Assembly (NCBI GenBank): GCA_046496815.1
Contig: JAWOGN010000360.1
Span: 1-19,984, forward strand
Source of the DNA: JAWOGN01 sp046496815
GTDB taxonomy: Bacteria > Desulfobacterota > DSM-4660 > Desulfatiglandales > Desulfatiglandaceae
Length of the DNA stretch: 19,984 nt
Direction of reading: 5' to 3'
The notes beneath the pieces were generated by a model that was not told where the DNA came from, did no database searches, and worked only from the letters and a program-made list of their open reading frames with translations. Positions 7,884-15,472 of the stretch are shown here, in pieces. The position numbers were made by a program, and so were the translations under genes. Position 1 is the stretch's first letter; each line of letters starts with the position of its first letter.

Positions 7884-8117
7884 TCAAGCAAGCGGGTCAT
7901 ATCCCCCTGGATGGAAGGGATGGCATTTGGAGATCCTGATCAGCGTCAAATAACCTCCTTTTAGGATTCCGTATCGACTGATAGCTTGGCGGGCATAACT
8001 CGAGCAGGGGGGGTAGAACCGGCAGGAAGGCGGCAAAAGCGGTGAAATGAATCGTTGATATAGCGCTATTAAGAAAACAGGCAAATATCTGAGCTTATAA
8101 ACGCAGGTTCTTATCAA
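7884..8117 (-). CDS. yidD: membrane protein insertion efficiency factor YidD
   Basis: The 77-residue protein shows the YidD signature: an N-terminal amphipathic stretch PVFLIALYQRFISPLLPPSCRFYPPCSSYA in outline (residues 13-42), then ISRYGILKGGYLTLIRISKCHPFHPGGYDPL. The three conserved cysteines and the CHPFHPGGYDP end are intact. YidD is a small inner-membrane-associated protein that helps YidC-dependent insertion. The start overlaps the 3' end of rnpA by 23 nt in another frame, suggesting translational coupling. Confidence 0.93.
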   Translation of the reverse strand: MIRTCVYKLRYLPVFLIALYQRFISPLLPPSCRFYPPCSSYARQAISRYGILKGGYLTLIRISKCHPFHPGGYDPLA

Positions 8118-8445
8118 ACAAGATTTCTCCGAGTTCTTTCTCGATATTCCGAAGATCTAAATAGCCGGCATCTTTCGTTGCTGAAATAACGACATCATAA
8201 CCTTGAGGGAAACGGGATTGATGCAGCCTGAAGAATTCCCGAATGAGGCGTTTGACCCGGTTCCTTTTTACCGCATTTCCGACCTTCTTATTTACGGTGA
8301 CCCCCAATCTCGTCATACCAAGCCTGTTGCGCCGGATAGTAACAAAAAAGTGGTCTGTTGGAAGGCGTCTACCCGATCTATTTACGTTGACAAACTCTCT
8401 TCGATTCAGTATTCTTTTTTGCTTTGGAAATGAAAAAGAGAGCAT
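8095..8445 (-). CDS. rnpA: ribonuclease P protein component
   Basis: RnpA is the protein subunit that assists the catalytic RNA of RNase P in maturing tRNA 5' ends. The 116-residue chain begins MLSFSFPKQKRILNRREF, like other RnpA proteins, and carries the diagnostic RNR motif in VGNAVKRNRVKRLIREFFR (about residues 55-73) plus a typical YDVVISATKDA strand. Only one standard start is available in frame, the ATG at 8443-8445. It is unusual in lying directly against its AAAGGA within a palindrome (see findings). It follows rpmH by 37 nt and overlaps yidD at its 3' end. Confidence 0.95.
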   Translation of the reverse strand: MLSFSFPKQKRILNRREFVNVNRSGRRLPTDHFFVTIRRNRLGMTRLGVTVNKKVGNAVKRNRVKRLIREFFRLHQSRFPQGYDVVISATKDAGYLDLRNIEKELGEILFDKNLRL

Positions 8446-8482
8446 TCCTTTAGGAATATTTGATCGGTATCAAAGGGCCCCT

Positions 8483-8617
8483 TCACACGGTGAGTCGTTT
8501 TCGCCCCTTCGCCCTTCTCCTTTTTAGGACATTGATTCCACCTTTTGTTCGCATTCTTGCCCTAAAACCGTGAGTTCGAGCCCTTTTTATATTGCTGGGT
8601 TGATAAGTCCGCTTCAT
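8483..8617 (-). CDS. rpmH: 50S ribosomal protein L34
   Basis: Reading the minus strand from the ATG at 8615-8617 gives a 44-residue protein that starts MKRTYQPSNIKRARTHGF and ends RRRAKGRKRLTV, the complete L34 sequence pattern including the RARM and KGGINVLKRRR segments. L34 is a late-assembling large-subunit protein. AAGGA lies upstream of the start. It is the first gene of the rpmH-rnpA-yidD-yidC-jag-mnmE operon, the usual arrangement, but here the divergent neighbour is mreB rather than dnaA. Confidence 0.97.
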   Translation of the reverse strand: MKRTYQPSNIKRARTHGFRARMRTKGGINVLKRRRAKGRKRLTV

Positions 8618-8657
8618 GATCGTATTGAATCCTTATACGAAAATAATAACAAAAAAT

Positions 8658-8687
8658 GATATAATCATGGATGTCAATTATTGTCAA
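8658..8687 (-). promoter_or_regulatory. candidate rpmH operon promoter
   Basis: On the minus strand a perfect TTGACA (8687-8682) is followed after 18 bp by TATATC (8663-8658). A second TTGACA lies 10 bp downstream (8677-8672), so on the plus strand TGTCAA is directly repeated with a 10-bp period. The predicted transcript would start about 35 nt before the rpmH ATG. Confidence 0.45.
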
Positions 8688-8714
8688 GACAAATCGATTT
8701 TTGTATTTTTATAA

Positions 8715-8741
8715 TTGATAATTCGAATAATGTGCTATAAT
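8715..8741 (+). promoter_or_regulatory. candidate mreB operon promoter, extended -10
   Basis: TGCTATAAT (8733-8741) is an extended -10 element. TTGATA (8715-8720) lies 15 bp upstream of the hexamer, a little close for a -35, which the extended element could offset. Further exact TATAAT hexamers occur at 8660, 8710, 8747 and 8757, so more than one start site is possible. Confidence 0.45.
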
Positions 8742-8796
8742 TAACATATAATTAAATATAATGATCGAGCCGATGTCGCGCTGAAAGGAGACTGTA

Positions 8797-9831
8797 ATGC
8801 TTCTGGACCCCATACTGGGTTTGTTTTCCAATGATTTGGCCATCGATTTGGGAACGGCCAATACCCTGGTCTACATGAAAGGCAAGGGTATTGTTTTGAG
8901 CGAACCATCGGTCGTAGCGGTCAGGAGAGATGGAAGGGGCGCCAACAAGGTTTTGGCGGTAGGTCAAGAAGCCAAAATGATGCTGGGGCGGACCCCCGGA
9001 AACATCGTAGCCATTCGTCCCATGAAAGATGGGGTAATCGCTGATTTCGAAATCACGGAAGCGATGCTTCGTCATTTCATAAGAACGGTCCACCATCGAA
9101 GGAGCCTTATTCGGCCCCGCATCATTATCTGCGTGCCCAGCGGGATTACGCAGGTAGAAAAGCGCGCGGTTCGAGAATCTGCGGAATCTGCCGGAGCCAG
9201 GGAAGTATTTCTGATCGAGGAGCCCATGGCGGCGGCCATTGGGGCAGGGCTCCCAATAACGGAACCGACGAGCAATATGGTCGTTGACATTGGCGGCGGT
9301 ACCACGGAAGTCGCAGTTATATCACTGGCCGGGATTGTTTACAGCAAATCCGTGAGGGTTGGCGGTGACAAAATGGATGAGGCCATCCTGCAACACATCA
9401 AAAGAAAATACAATCTGCTGATTGGAATCCGAACATCGGAAATCATAAAAACCACCATTGGAAATGCCTATCCCAATGATCAAATTGAGACAATTGAAGT
9501 CAGGGGACGGGATCTCGTAACAGGGATTCCGAAGATTTTAACCATCGACTCCGATGAAATAAGAAAGGCTATCTCGGAGCAGGTCGAGACAATCGTCGAA
9601 ACCGTTCGCATTGCGTTGGAACAAACGCCTCCGGAATTGGCGGCTGACATTGTGGATAAGGGGATTGTCTTGACGGGGGGTGGTGCATTACTCAAGAATC
9701 TGGACGTGTTATTACGAGAAGAAACCAAACTTCCCATCACCATTACCGAAGACCCGCTTTCCACCGTGGTACTGGGTTCTGGGAAGACCTTAGATAACCT
9801 TTCAATCCTGAAAGAGGTTACGATCAAGTGA
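8797..9831 (+). CDS. mreB: rod shape-determining protein MreB (actin homologue)
   Basis: MreB forms membrane-associated actin-like filaments that orient lateral wall synthesis. The 344-residue length is typical. The phosphate-1 loop DLGTANTLVY (about residues 16-25), the PSGITQVEKRAVRESAESAGA segment in outline (about 114-135), VVDIGGGTTEVAVISLAGIV (phosphate-2) and TGGGALLKNLD (adenosine motif) are intact. An N-terminal hydrophobic stretch LLDPILGLFS precedes the fold and could serve as membrane anchor. The ATG at 8797 follows AAAGGAGA at good spacing. It leads the mre-mrd operon, and mreC follows after 120 bp. Confidence 0.97.
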   Translation: MLLDPILGLFSNDLAIDLGTANTLVYMKGKGIVLSEPSVVAVRRDGRGANKVLAVGQEAKMMLGRTPGNIVAIRPMKDGVIADFEITEAMLRHFIRTVHHRRSLIRPRIIICVPSGITQVEKRAVRESAESAGAREVFLIEEPMAAAIGAGLPITEPTSNMVVDIGGGTTEVAVISLAGIVYSKSVRVGGDKMDEAILQHIKRKYNLLIGIRTSEIIKTTIGNAYPNDQIETIEVRGRDLVTGIPKILTIDSDEIRKAISEQVETIVETVRIALEQTPPELAADIVDKGIVLTGGGALLKNLDVLLREETKLPITITEDPLSTVVLGSGKTLDNLSILKEVTIK

Positions 9832-9868
9832 TCGCTTCAGGGTAAATTCATTTTCGGAGCCCTAGGCA

Positions 9869-9887
9869 TTTCGGTCTCATGCCGAAA
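9869..9887. repeat. short hairpin between mreB and mreC
   Basis: TTTCGG (9869-9874) pairs with CCGAAA (9882-9887). A competing pairing GGCAT/ATGCC overlaps it. No T-tract follows, so it is not an obvious terminator; it could affect relative expression of mreB and mreC. Confidence 0.3.
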
Positions 9888-9951
9888 ACGCTTCGGTTCT
9901 CTCATCGGTTCCAAAATTGATCGCAAATCCAAGCGGAGTTAGATTTAGCCA

Positions 9952-10797
9952 TTGAAAGGTGCAACGGGTTTTCACAAGATTTGGCTATGGCTGTTTTTTA
10001 CCGGCTTTTTGCTGCTTTTGTTTTCCTCTAATTCCGGATCCAGTTCCACATGGAATCCCGCAGAGCAGTTCATCATAGAAATTACCGCACCGTTTCAGAA
10101 AATTATCAAACAGGCGTTCAATTTTACGGAGGAATTCTGGGTAAACTACTTCCACCTCGTAAACGTTCGCCGTGAAAACAGACAGCTGAAAGCTGAAATT
10201 CGGACATTGAGAATGGCCAATAGCCAATACCGTGAAATGCTGGCCACCCAGGAAAGGATTCGGGAGCTTTTACAATTCAAACAAGCCGTAGATCTACCGG
10301 TTGTTCCCGCCGAAGTGATCGGGCGGGATCCCACAGGGTGGTTTAAGTCCATTCTCATCGACAAGGGAAAGCAGGCTGGATTAAGTTTAGACATGCCCGT
10401 GGTGAATGCGTATGGTGTGGTGGGCAGAATTGTATCGGTTTCACCGAATTATGCGAAGGTTTTGCTGATAATTGATCAAAACAGTGCCATCGACTGTCTC
10501 ATCCAGAGATCTCGTGACAGAGGGATGCTTAAGGGTCTGGTCACTGAAATGTGCAAACTGGATTATGTAGTCAAATCCGAGGATATTGCCGTGGGCGATG
10601 TGGTGGTTACATCCGGACTTGGCGGTGTTTTTCCAAAAGGCTTACCCGTGGGCCGTGTTCAGAAAGTAGAAGACATCGCCGGAGAGCTATTCAAGGATAT
10701 TGAGATAAAGCCTGCAGTTGATTTTTCTAAACTAGAAGAAGTCTTGGTCATTCTGAAGGAGAACAAGCTATCGAATCAGCACAAAGAGAACACGTAG
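9952..10797 (+). CDS. mreC: rod shape-determining protein MreC
   Basis: MreC is a bitopic inner-membrane protein that links MreB and MreD to PBP2 in the periplasm. The 281-residue sequence has a short cytoplasmic start, one membrane segment (about residues 10-24, IWLWLFFTGFLLLLF), a coiled-coil (about 65-105, VNVRRENRQLKAEIRTLRMAN onward in outline) and the beta-domain body with VIGRDPTGWFKSILIDKG, VVNAYGVVGRIVSVS and GDVVVTSGLGGVFPKGLPVG. The start appears to be TTG at 9952, since no ATG lies before the membrane segment. Its 3' end overlaps the inferred mreD start. Confidence 0.94.
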   Translation: MKGATGFHKIWLWLFFTGFLLLLFSSNSGSSSTWNPAEQFIIEITAPFQKIIKQAFNFTEEFWVNYFHLVNVRRENRQLKAEIRTLRMANSQYREMLATQERIRELLQFKQAVDLPVVPAEVIGRDPTGWFKSILIDKGKQAGLSLDMPVVNAYGVVGRIVSVSPNYAKVLLIIDQNSAIDCLIQRSRDRGMLKGLVTEMCKLDYVVKSEDIAVGDVVVTSGLGGVFPKGLPVGRVQKVEDIAGELFKDIEIKPAVDFSKLEEVLVILKENKLSNQHKENT

Positions 10798-11327
10798 CAT
10801 TTTATTTTTTCGCCTGGCTATTGGGTGCATTTTCTATTCTGATCAAAGGAAATTTGATTAATTTGATGGGTTCGAATCCGATCGATGTCGATATTTTGAC
10901 CATTGTGACCGCCTTTCTTTTTCTGTTTTACGGACAATTTGCGACGGCATCCTTTGCTTTCGGGCAGGGCCTGTTGATTGATATTTTTTCAGGAGGCTTT
11001 TACGGTCTTTTCGCTTTTCTTTACCTAATGGTCTATGGCTGTATTTTTTTTGGCGATCGTTTTTTCAATCTTCAGCAGCCCAAAGGACAGATGATCATCA
11101 TCGCGCTGACGGTTCTGGTCAAAAAAGCGCTTTTTTTCATTATGATCAGCATCTTCTACCAAAACGCAGCATTTTCAACTCATTTTGTTGGACTATCCGT
11201 AATCTCCGCCGCGGTCACGGGTTTGATCGCCCCGGTCGTTTTTTACCTGTTCAATTCTCTGAGAGCGAAATCTGTCGAAGAGGCCCGGACCCTTTCTTCT
11301 AAAGGGATAGAAGCACTCATGAACTAA
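10770..11327 (+). CDS. mreD: rod shape-determining protein MreD, non-standard start
   Basis: This is a highly hydrophobic protein in the MreD position between mreC and mrdA, with about five or six membrane segments: VAFYFFAWLLGAFSILI, DILTIVTAFLFLFYGQF, a segment with the MreD-like GLLIDIFSGGFYGLFAFLY, and VLVKKALFFIMISIFY, then AVTGLIAPVVFYLF. MreD is the integral-membrane partner of MreC. The first standard start in frame, TTG at 10821, would cut the first membrane segment and has no ribosome-binding site. Upstream codons remain open to 10731, and an ATC at 10770 sits 8 nt after a strong GAAGGAG inside mreC. I use that as the likely start, giving 185 residues and a 28-nt overlap with mreC. 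Identity is secure from context and topology; the start is an inference. Confidence 0.85.
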   Translation: MESAQREHVAFYFFAWLLGAFSILIKGNLINLMGSNPIDVDILTIVTAFLFLFYGQFATASFAFGQGLLIDIFSGGFYGLFAFLYLMVYGCIFFGDRFFNLQQPKGQMIIIALTVLVKKALFFIMISIFYQNAAFSTHFVGLSVISAAVTGLIAPVVFYLFNSLRAKSVEEARTLSSKGIEALMN

Positions 11328-11377
11328 TTGTGATTGCAAGGTGATTTCAACCTGATATCGGCAAGGAAAACCTGCTC

Positions 11378-13255
11378 GTGAGAACATCGGATTTCGACCC
11401 CATCTCTATAGAGATTTTTTCCAGGCAACTCAAGAAACTGACCCTCGTTATTTTGCTGGTATTTTGCGTTTTGATACTGAGGTTCTGGTTCCTGCAAATT
11501 GTAAACGGTTCAAGCTACCGTACCAAATCAGAGAATAATCGTATCCACCTTCAGGATATTCCACCCTTTCGCGGCATGATTGCAGACCGGCACCGCGAAA
11601 CACTTGTGGACAACCGCCCCGCTTACGATCTTTATGTGATTCCGGAGGAAGTTCAACATCGGGAACAGCTATTGGAAAGATTGAACCGCCTCGCATCGCT
11701 TGACCCAGGATCGGCAGCGCTGCGATTCGATGCCGATTCGCGCCGATATCCCTTTAGACCCATTTGCCTAAAAAGGGATTTATCACGGAATGAATTGGCA
11801 ATGATTGAAACCCACCGATTCAACCTGCCGGGAGTTATGATCAAAGTCACGCCCCAACGTCATTATGTTCAGGGCGATTTCGCATCCCACCTGATCGGCT
11901 ATGTGGGAGAAATCAGTGAAACCCAGCTAAAGAGCCGAAAATACCCAAATAGCAAGCCCGGAGATTTAATCGGGAAAGCGGGGGTGGAGTGGAAATGGCA
12001 ATCGCATCTGAACGGCGTTCGGGGCGCTGAGCAGCTGGAGGTGGATGCAACGGGCAGAAGGCTGCGGGTGATGGCACGCAAGGCAGCCGTGCCTGGTGCA
12101 AATGTCTATCTAACCATAGACCAAGATCTTCAGGCCGTGGCAGAGGAGGCGATGATAGGCAAGAGCGGTGCCATTGTAGCCATGAATCCCAACAACGGCG
12201 AGCTGCTGGCCTTGGCCAGCAGCCCGTCGTTTGATCCCAACCTGTTTGTTGGAGGAATTGACAGAACCCGTTGGCAGGAAATCGCACTTTCCACGGATTT
12301 CCCTCTCCAGAACAGAGCCCTTTCCGGACAGTACCCCCCTGCATCGGTATTTAAGATCATTCTTGCATTGGCAGCGCTGCAAGAGGGAATTATCGACCCG
12401 GAAGAGGAAGTGCTCTGTACCGGAATTTACTTTCTGGGGCGCCGTGGATATCGGTGCTGGAAGAAATATGGACACGGAAAAGTCAATCTTCATCGGGCGC
12501 TCGTGGAGTCCTGCGATGTGTATTTCTATGAGATAGGAAAAAGACTGGGTATCGACAAGATCGGCCATTATGCAACACAATTCGGCCTGGGAACAATCAC
12601 CGGATTCGATAAAGATCACGAAAAACCAGGGCTGATTCCCACCAGGGAGTGGAAGCTAAAAAGATGGGGGGTCCCCTGGCAAGGCGGAGAGACCCTGTCC
12701 ACAGCCATTGGACAGAGCTTCGTCCTGGTGACGCCGATCCAGATGGCAACGTTTATTTCGGCCGTTTTTAACGGCGGCATTCTGTACCGGCCTCAGGCGA
12801 CCCATTGGGTCGGGAAAAATCAAAATGAAAAAATCTTTGAGATTACGCCTGAAGTATTGGATAAGGTGGAAATCGAGACGAAATACCTGGAGATTGTAAA
12901 AAGGGCGCTTGTCGGGGTGGTCAACGAACCTCATGGCACCGGTGGAAAAGCGAAATTGAAGGGCATCACCGTTGCCGGAAAAACAGGTACCGCCCAGGTC
13001 ATCACCCTCGAAAAAGAAAAGGGGTATGAGAGTGAGGAAGAAATTCCAATCCGATTTAGAGACCACGCATGGTTCGTTGCCGTGGCGCCTGCGGAAAACC
13101 CTCGAATTGCCCTTGCCGTTGTGGTAGAGCACGGCGGGCATGGCGGCAGCGCCGCGGCCCCGCTCGCCGGTAAAATCATTGATGCTTACTTGAAGGGACC
13201 GATAAAGGTCGCCGCCGAAGGAACCCGGCATTTGGAACTTCCAGCGGATCATTGA
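11378..13255 (+). CDS. mrdA: peptidoglycan D,D-transpeptidase PBP2
   Basis: PBP2 cross-links peptidoglycan of the lateral wall together with RodA. The 625-residue protein has a cytoplasmic N-terminus, one membrane segment (about 23-39, LVILLVFCVLILRFWFL), a pedestal domain beginning IPPFRGMIADRHRETLVDN, and a class B transpeptidase domain. All three catalytic motifs are present: S323-V-F-K326 with nucleophile Ser323, S378-C-D380 in VESCDVYFYEIG, and K535-T-G-T538. The start is GTG at 11378, preceded by AAGGA, and it matches the family N-terminus. It lies 50 bp after mreD and 46 bp before the rodA frame, as in the standard mreBCD-mrdA-rodA order. Confidence 0.96.
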   Translation: MRTSDFDPISIEIFSRQLKKLTLVILLVFCVLILRFWFLQIVNGSSYRTKSENNRIHLQDIPPFRGMIADRHRETLVDNRPAYDLYVIPEEVQHREQLLERLNRLASLDPGSAALRFDADSRRYPFRPICLKRDLSRNELAMIETHRFNLPGVMIKVTPQRHYVQGDFASHLIGYVGEISETQLKSRKYPNSKPGDLIGKAGVEWKWQSHLNGVRGAEQLEVDATGRRLRVMARKAAVPGANVYLTIDQDLQAVAEEAMIGKSGAIVAMNPNNGELLALASSPSFDPNLFVGGIDRTRWQEIALSTDFPLQNRALSGQYPPASVFKIILALAALQEGIIDPEEEVLCTGIYFLGRRGYRCWKKYGHGKVNLHRALVESCDVYFYEIGKRLGIDKIGHYATQFGLGTITGFDKDHEKPGLIPTREWKLKRWGVPWQGGETLSTAIGQSFVLVTPIQMATFISAVFNGGILYRPQATHWVGKNQNEKIFEITPEVLDKVEIETKYLEIVKRALVGVVNEPHGTGGKAKLKGITVAGKTGTAQVITLEKEKGYESEEEIPIRFRDHAWFVAVAPAENPRIALAVVVEHGGHGGSAAAPLAGKIIDAYLKGPIKVAAEGTRHLELPADH

Positions 13256-13301
13256 CGAGGCAAAGAAGGAGGAGGGAACAACAGGGAGGTCTTTTTCAAC
13301 C

Positions 13302-14432
13302 ATGAAAAGACCCCCTCAAGGTGAGCGCATGTTCGATCGAAGACTGGTTCAAAATTTTGATTGGGTCTTGCTACTCCTCCTTTTGCTTTTGGCTGGAATT
13401 AGTATACTCAATCTCTACAGTGCAACCTACGCCATTCGAGAGGTCGGCGGTTCCCAAGTTTTCGTCAAACAGATCTATTGGTTCTTGATCGGGTTTGCTG
13501 TTTTTATTTTGATGACCACTTTCAACTACTATGCGCTGGAGCGACTCGCTTATCCGGCATACATGGTCACCATTGCACTTTTGATTTTGGTATTGCTGGT
13601 GGGGAAAGTCACATCCGGCTCTCAGCGATGGTTGAGTTTGGGCGCCGTTTCCTTTCAACCATCCGAGCTCTCAAAGATCGCAATGGTGATCGTACTGGCA
13701 AAATTCTTCAGTGAGAAGCATGGCGATCAGGGATATCGTTTGAGAGATTTGTGGCGACCATTCCTGCTGATAGCAGCCCCGAGCATTCTTATCCTCAAGG
13801 GACCCGACCTGGGCACCGCGCTCCTTCTGGTCGTGGTGTGCTTTTCCATGATCTTCTTTGTTAAAGTATATTGGAAATCCTTGATGATTATGATCGTCTC
13901 GGCACTCTCGGTAGCGCCGTTCGTGTGGTTTAACCTAAAAGCATATCAGCGCATGCGCATCCTCACGTTTCTGAGACCCGACATGGACCTTTTCGGTTCG
14001 GGGTACCACATCAATCAGTCCAAAATCGCCATCGGCTCCGGACAGCTCTGGGGAAAGGGCTTTCTGAATGGGACACAAACCAGGCTGCATTTTCTGCCGG
14101 AACAACACACGGATTTTGCGCTTTCGGTGTTTGCTGAAGAATGGGGATTTGTCGGGGCGGTGATATTGCTTTTGATCTATCTGTTTTTGATTCTTTGGGG
14201 TCTCAACATTGCAAAAGTATCAAAGGATAAATTCGGCTCCATCATGGCGGTGGGAATTGTGGCCTTCATTTTCTGGCAGGTGGTCATCAATGTCGGGATG
14301 GTTACGGGCCTGTTGCCTGTGGTAGGAATTCCATTGCTGCTTTTTAGCTACGGGGGTTCATCTCTGATTTCCACCATGACCGCCATGGGACTCCTGATGA
14401 ATATCAGCATGAGACGCTTCATGTTTCAATAG
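13302..14432 (+). CDS. rodA: rod shape-determining peptidoglycan glycosyltransferase RodA
   Basis: RodA is the SEDS-family polytransferase that joins lipid II into glycan strands, acting with PBP2. The protein is up to 376 residues with about ten membrane segments. SEDS landmarks include GSQRWLSLGAVSFQPSELSK in the central region, ILKGPDLGTALLLV with the catalytic-type aspartate, YHINQSKIAIGSGQLWGKGF, FLPEQHTDFALSVFAEEWGF and GLLPVVGIPLLLFSYGGSS. Two starts are possible: ATG 13302 after GGGAGG, or ATG 13329 giving MFDRRLVQNFDW, the usual RodA N-terminus, with AAGG 8 nt upstream. I lean towards 13329 biologically but give the longer frame. No clear terminator follows; a broken minus-strand ORF overlaps its last codons. 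Confidence 0.95.
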   Translation: MKRPPQGERMFDRRLVQNFDWVLLLLLLLLAGISILNLYSATYAIREVGGSQVFVKQIYWFLIGFAVFILMTTFNYYALERLAYPAYMVTIALLILVLLVGKVTSGSQRWLSLGAVSFQPSELSKIAMVIVLAKFFSEKHGDQGYRLRDLWRPFLLIAAPSILILKGPDLGTALLLVVVCFSMIFFVKVYWKSLMIMIVSALSVAPFVWFNLKAYQRMRILTFLRPDMDLFGSGYHINQSKIAIGSGQLWGKGFLNGTQTRLHFLPEQHTDFALSVFAEEWGFVGAVILLLIYLFLILWGLNIAKVSKDKFGSIMAVGIVAFIFWQVVINVGMVTGLLPVVGIPLLLFSYGGSSLISTMTAMGLLMNISMRRFMFQ

Positions 14433-14656
14433 CGTCCATGAGCCCTCTGAAACGCTTCGCTTCCATAAAACGGCTCGGCTCGGCACGCAGGTCCTCGCTC
14501 ACACATTAATCCGTCGCCACACTTTCGCGGGTGTATGGCGCCGGATACATGCCCGGGTTGTGCAGTTGCCAGGGCCCTGAGTTGGATGCGAAACGGCATC
14601 AAGTCCCCTTCTTTGTCTTTGGCGACTTTTCTTCGAATCATGATTTTGACTCCCAT
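14426..14656 (-). pseudogene. truncated ABM-like (antibiotic biosynthesis monooxygenase fold) gene
   Basis: A minus-strand frame starts at ATG 14654-14656 behind a strong AGGAGG ribosome-binding site. Its first 38 or so residues (MGVKIMIRRKVAKDKEGDL, then LRALATAQPGHVSG) resemble the N-terminal half of small ABM-domain proteins of about 95 residues common in Desulfobacterota. After about residue 38 (14543) the frame becomes cysteine- and arginine-rich and no longer looks like the family, which would continue with a strand ending near VISTW. The other frames do not restore it. The frame stops at 14426, inside the 3' end of rodA. I read it as a gene that lost its second half by deletion or replacement. 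The family resemblance is from memory of the pattern. Confidence 0.45.
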
Positions 14657-14945
14657 ATCGCGTCCTCCTCTCTATTTCCGTTGCGTTGATCTCAAAAAGG
14701 CCCCTTTCGGACATCGGCGTCCCGCCCTCTATTCCACAGACCGGCGAAAATGCAGGCCTACGGCGGCATACTCAGCCGGTATGCCCACACAACCCTATGA
14801 TTTTCTTTGTGTTTAGTGAAAGTATTCGGTCGAAATCGAGGCCACAGACCGCCGAAGTGAAGGCTTTTTCTTGCATGGCGTTTGGGTCTGTGATAGAAAA
14901 ATCAGGGGGTAAAGCAGGTTGAACTTGGAAAATCAAGGGGACTCC
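14657..14945. other. non-coding stretch with internal repeats
   Basis: Between the ABM-like fragment and yjbQ there is no convincing gene. Plus-strand frames here (14535-14816, 14686-14922) lack family features. The stretch includes a near-identical direct repeat of about 23 bp that begins CCACAGACCG (14734-14757 and 14842-14864) and a hairpin GGCATAC/GTATGCC (14765-14771 and 14779-14785). It may be a dispersed intergenic element. Confidence 0.4.
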
Positions 14946-15365
14946 ATGTCCGTCGAAACTCACCGCTTATACGCCGCTACGACAGGCGGAACGGATATTC
15001 TGAATCTGACCTTGCCGGTCACTCAGTTGGTGGAAAAATCCGCTGTGGAAAACGGTTTTATTACCCTTTTTATCCCGGGATCCACCGCTGCACTCACAAC
15101 CATTGAATTTGAGGATGGGGCGATCAAGGATCTGAGAGAGGCAATCAACCGCATCGCTCCAAAGGACCTATATTACGCGCACAACGAACGATGGGGAGAC
15201 GGAAATGGTTTCGCGCATGTTCGCGCTGCGTTGATCGGCCCCTCGCTGTATATACCCATAATCGGCAGCAAAATGGCTTTGGGAACCTGGCAGCAAATCG
15301 TGCTTCTGGATTTTGATAACAGACCCCGCGAACGACTTATCCTGGTTCAGATATTCGGGCAATGA
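14946..15365 (+). CDS. YjbQ/UPF0047 family protein
   Basis: The 139-residue protein from ATG 14946 is a UPF0047 (YjbQ) member. Conserved parts are GFITLFIPGSTAALTTIEFE, the histidine segment HNERWGDGNGFAHVRAALIG that supplies the presumed metal or phosphate site, and LGTWQQIVLLDFDNRPRER. The E. coli homologue YjbQ has been reported to show weak thiamin-phosphate synthase activity; the true role is unsettled. The chosen ATG follows AAGGGG; a TTG start at 14919 would add nine residues. It sits between the rod-shape operon and phoH and has 167 bp before phoH. Confidence 0.88.
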   Translation: MSVETHRLYAATTGGTDILNLTLPVTQLVEKSAVENGFITLFIPGSTAALTTIEFEDGAIKDLREAINRIAPKDLYYAHNERWGDGNGFAHVRAALIGPSLYIPIIGSKMALGTWQQIVLLDFDNRPRERLILVQIFGQ

Positions 15366-15472
15366 TAAGCCGGGGACACGACGCATCGTGGCATACTCGC
15401 AGTTCGCCCGTTTCCTTTATGACGGAAGCCCCCTCCGAGCTGTTTTACCGGGCACGACGCCCTATTGTTGGG

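Noticed and set aside
8446..8796. Chromosome origin near rpmH
   Set aside because: rpmH is next to dnaA and oriC in many bacteria, but here the neighbour is mreB and no cluster of TTATNCACA DnaA boxes is visible in the AT-rich spacer.
10868..10878. GGTTCGAATCC, resembling a tRNA T-arm loop
   Set aside because: It lies within the mreD reading frame. No D-arm, anticodon arm or acceptor stem is found at suitable distances, and the T-stem has a mismatch.
14535..14922. Plus-strand frames of 93 and 78 codons between rodA and yjbQ
   Set aside because: No ribosome-binding sites or family features; composition is that of repeat or non-coding DNA, and they lie antisense to or beside the ABM-like fragment.
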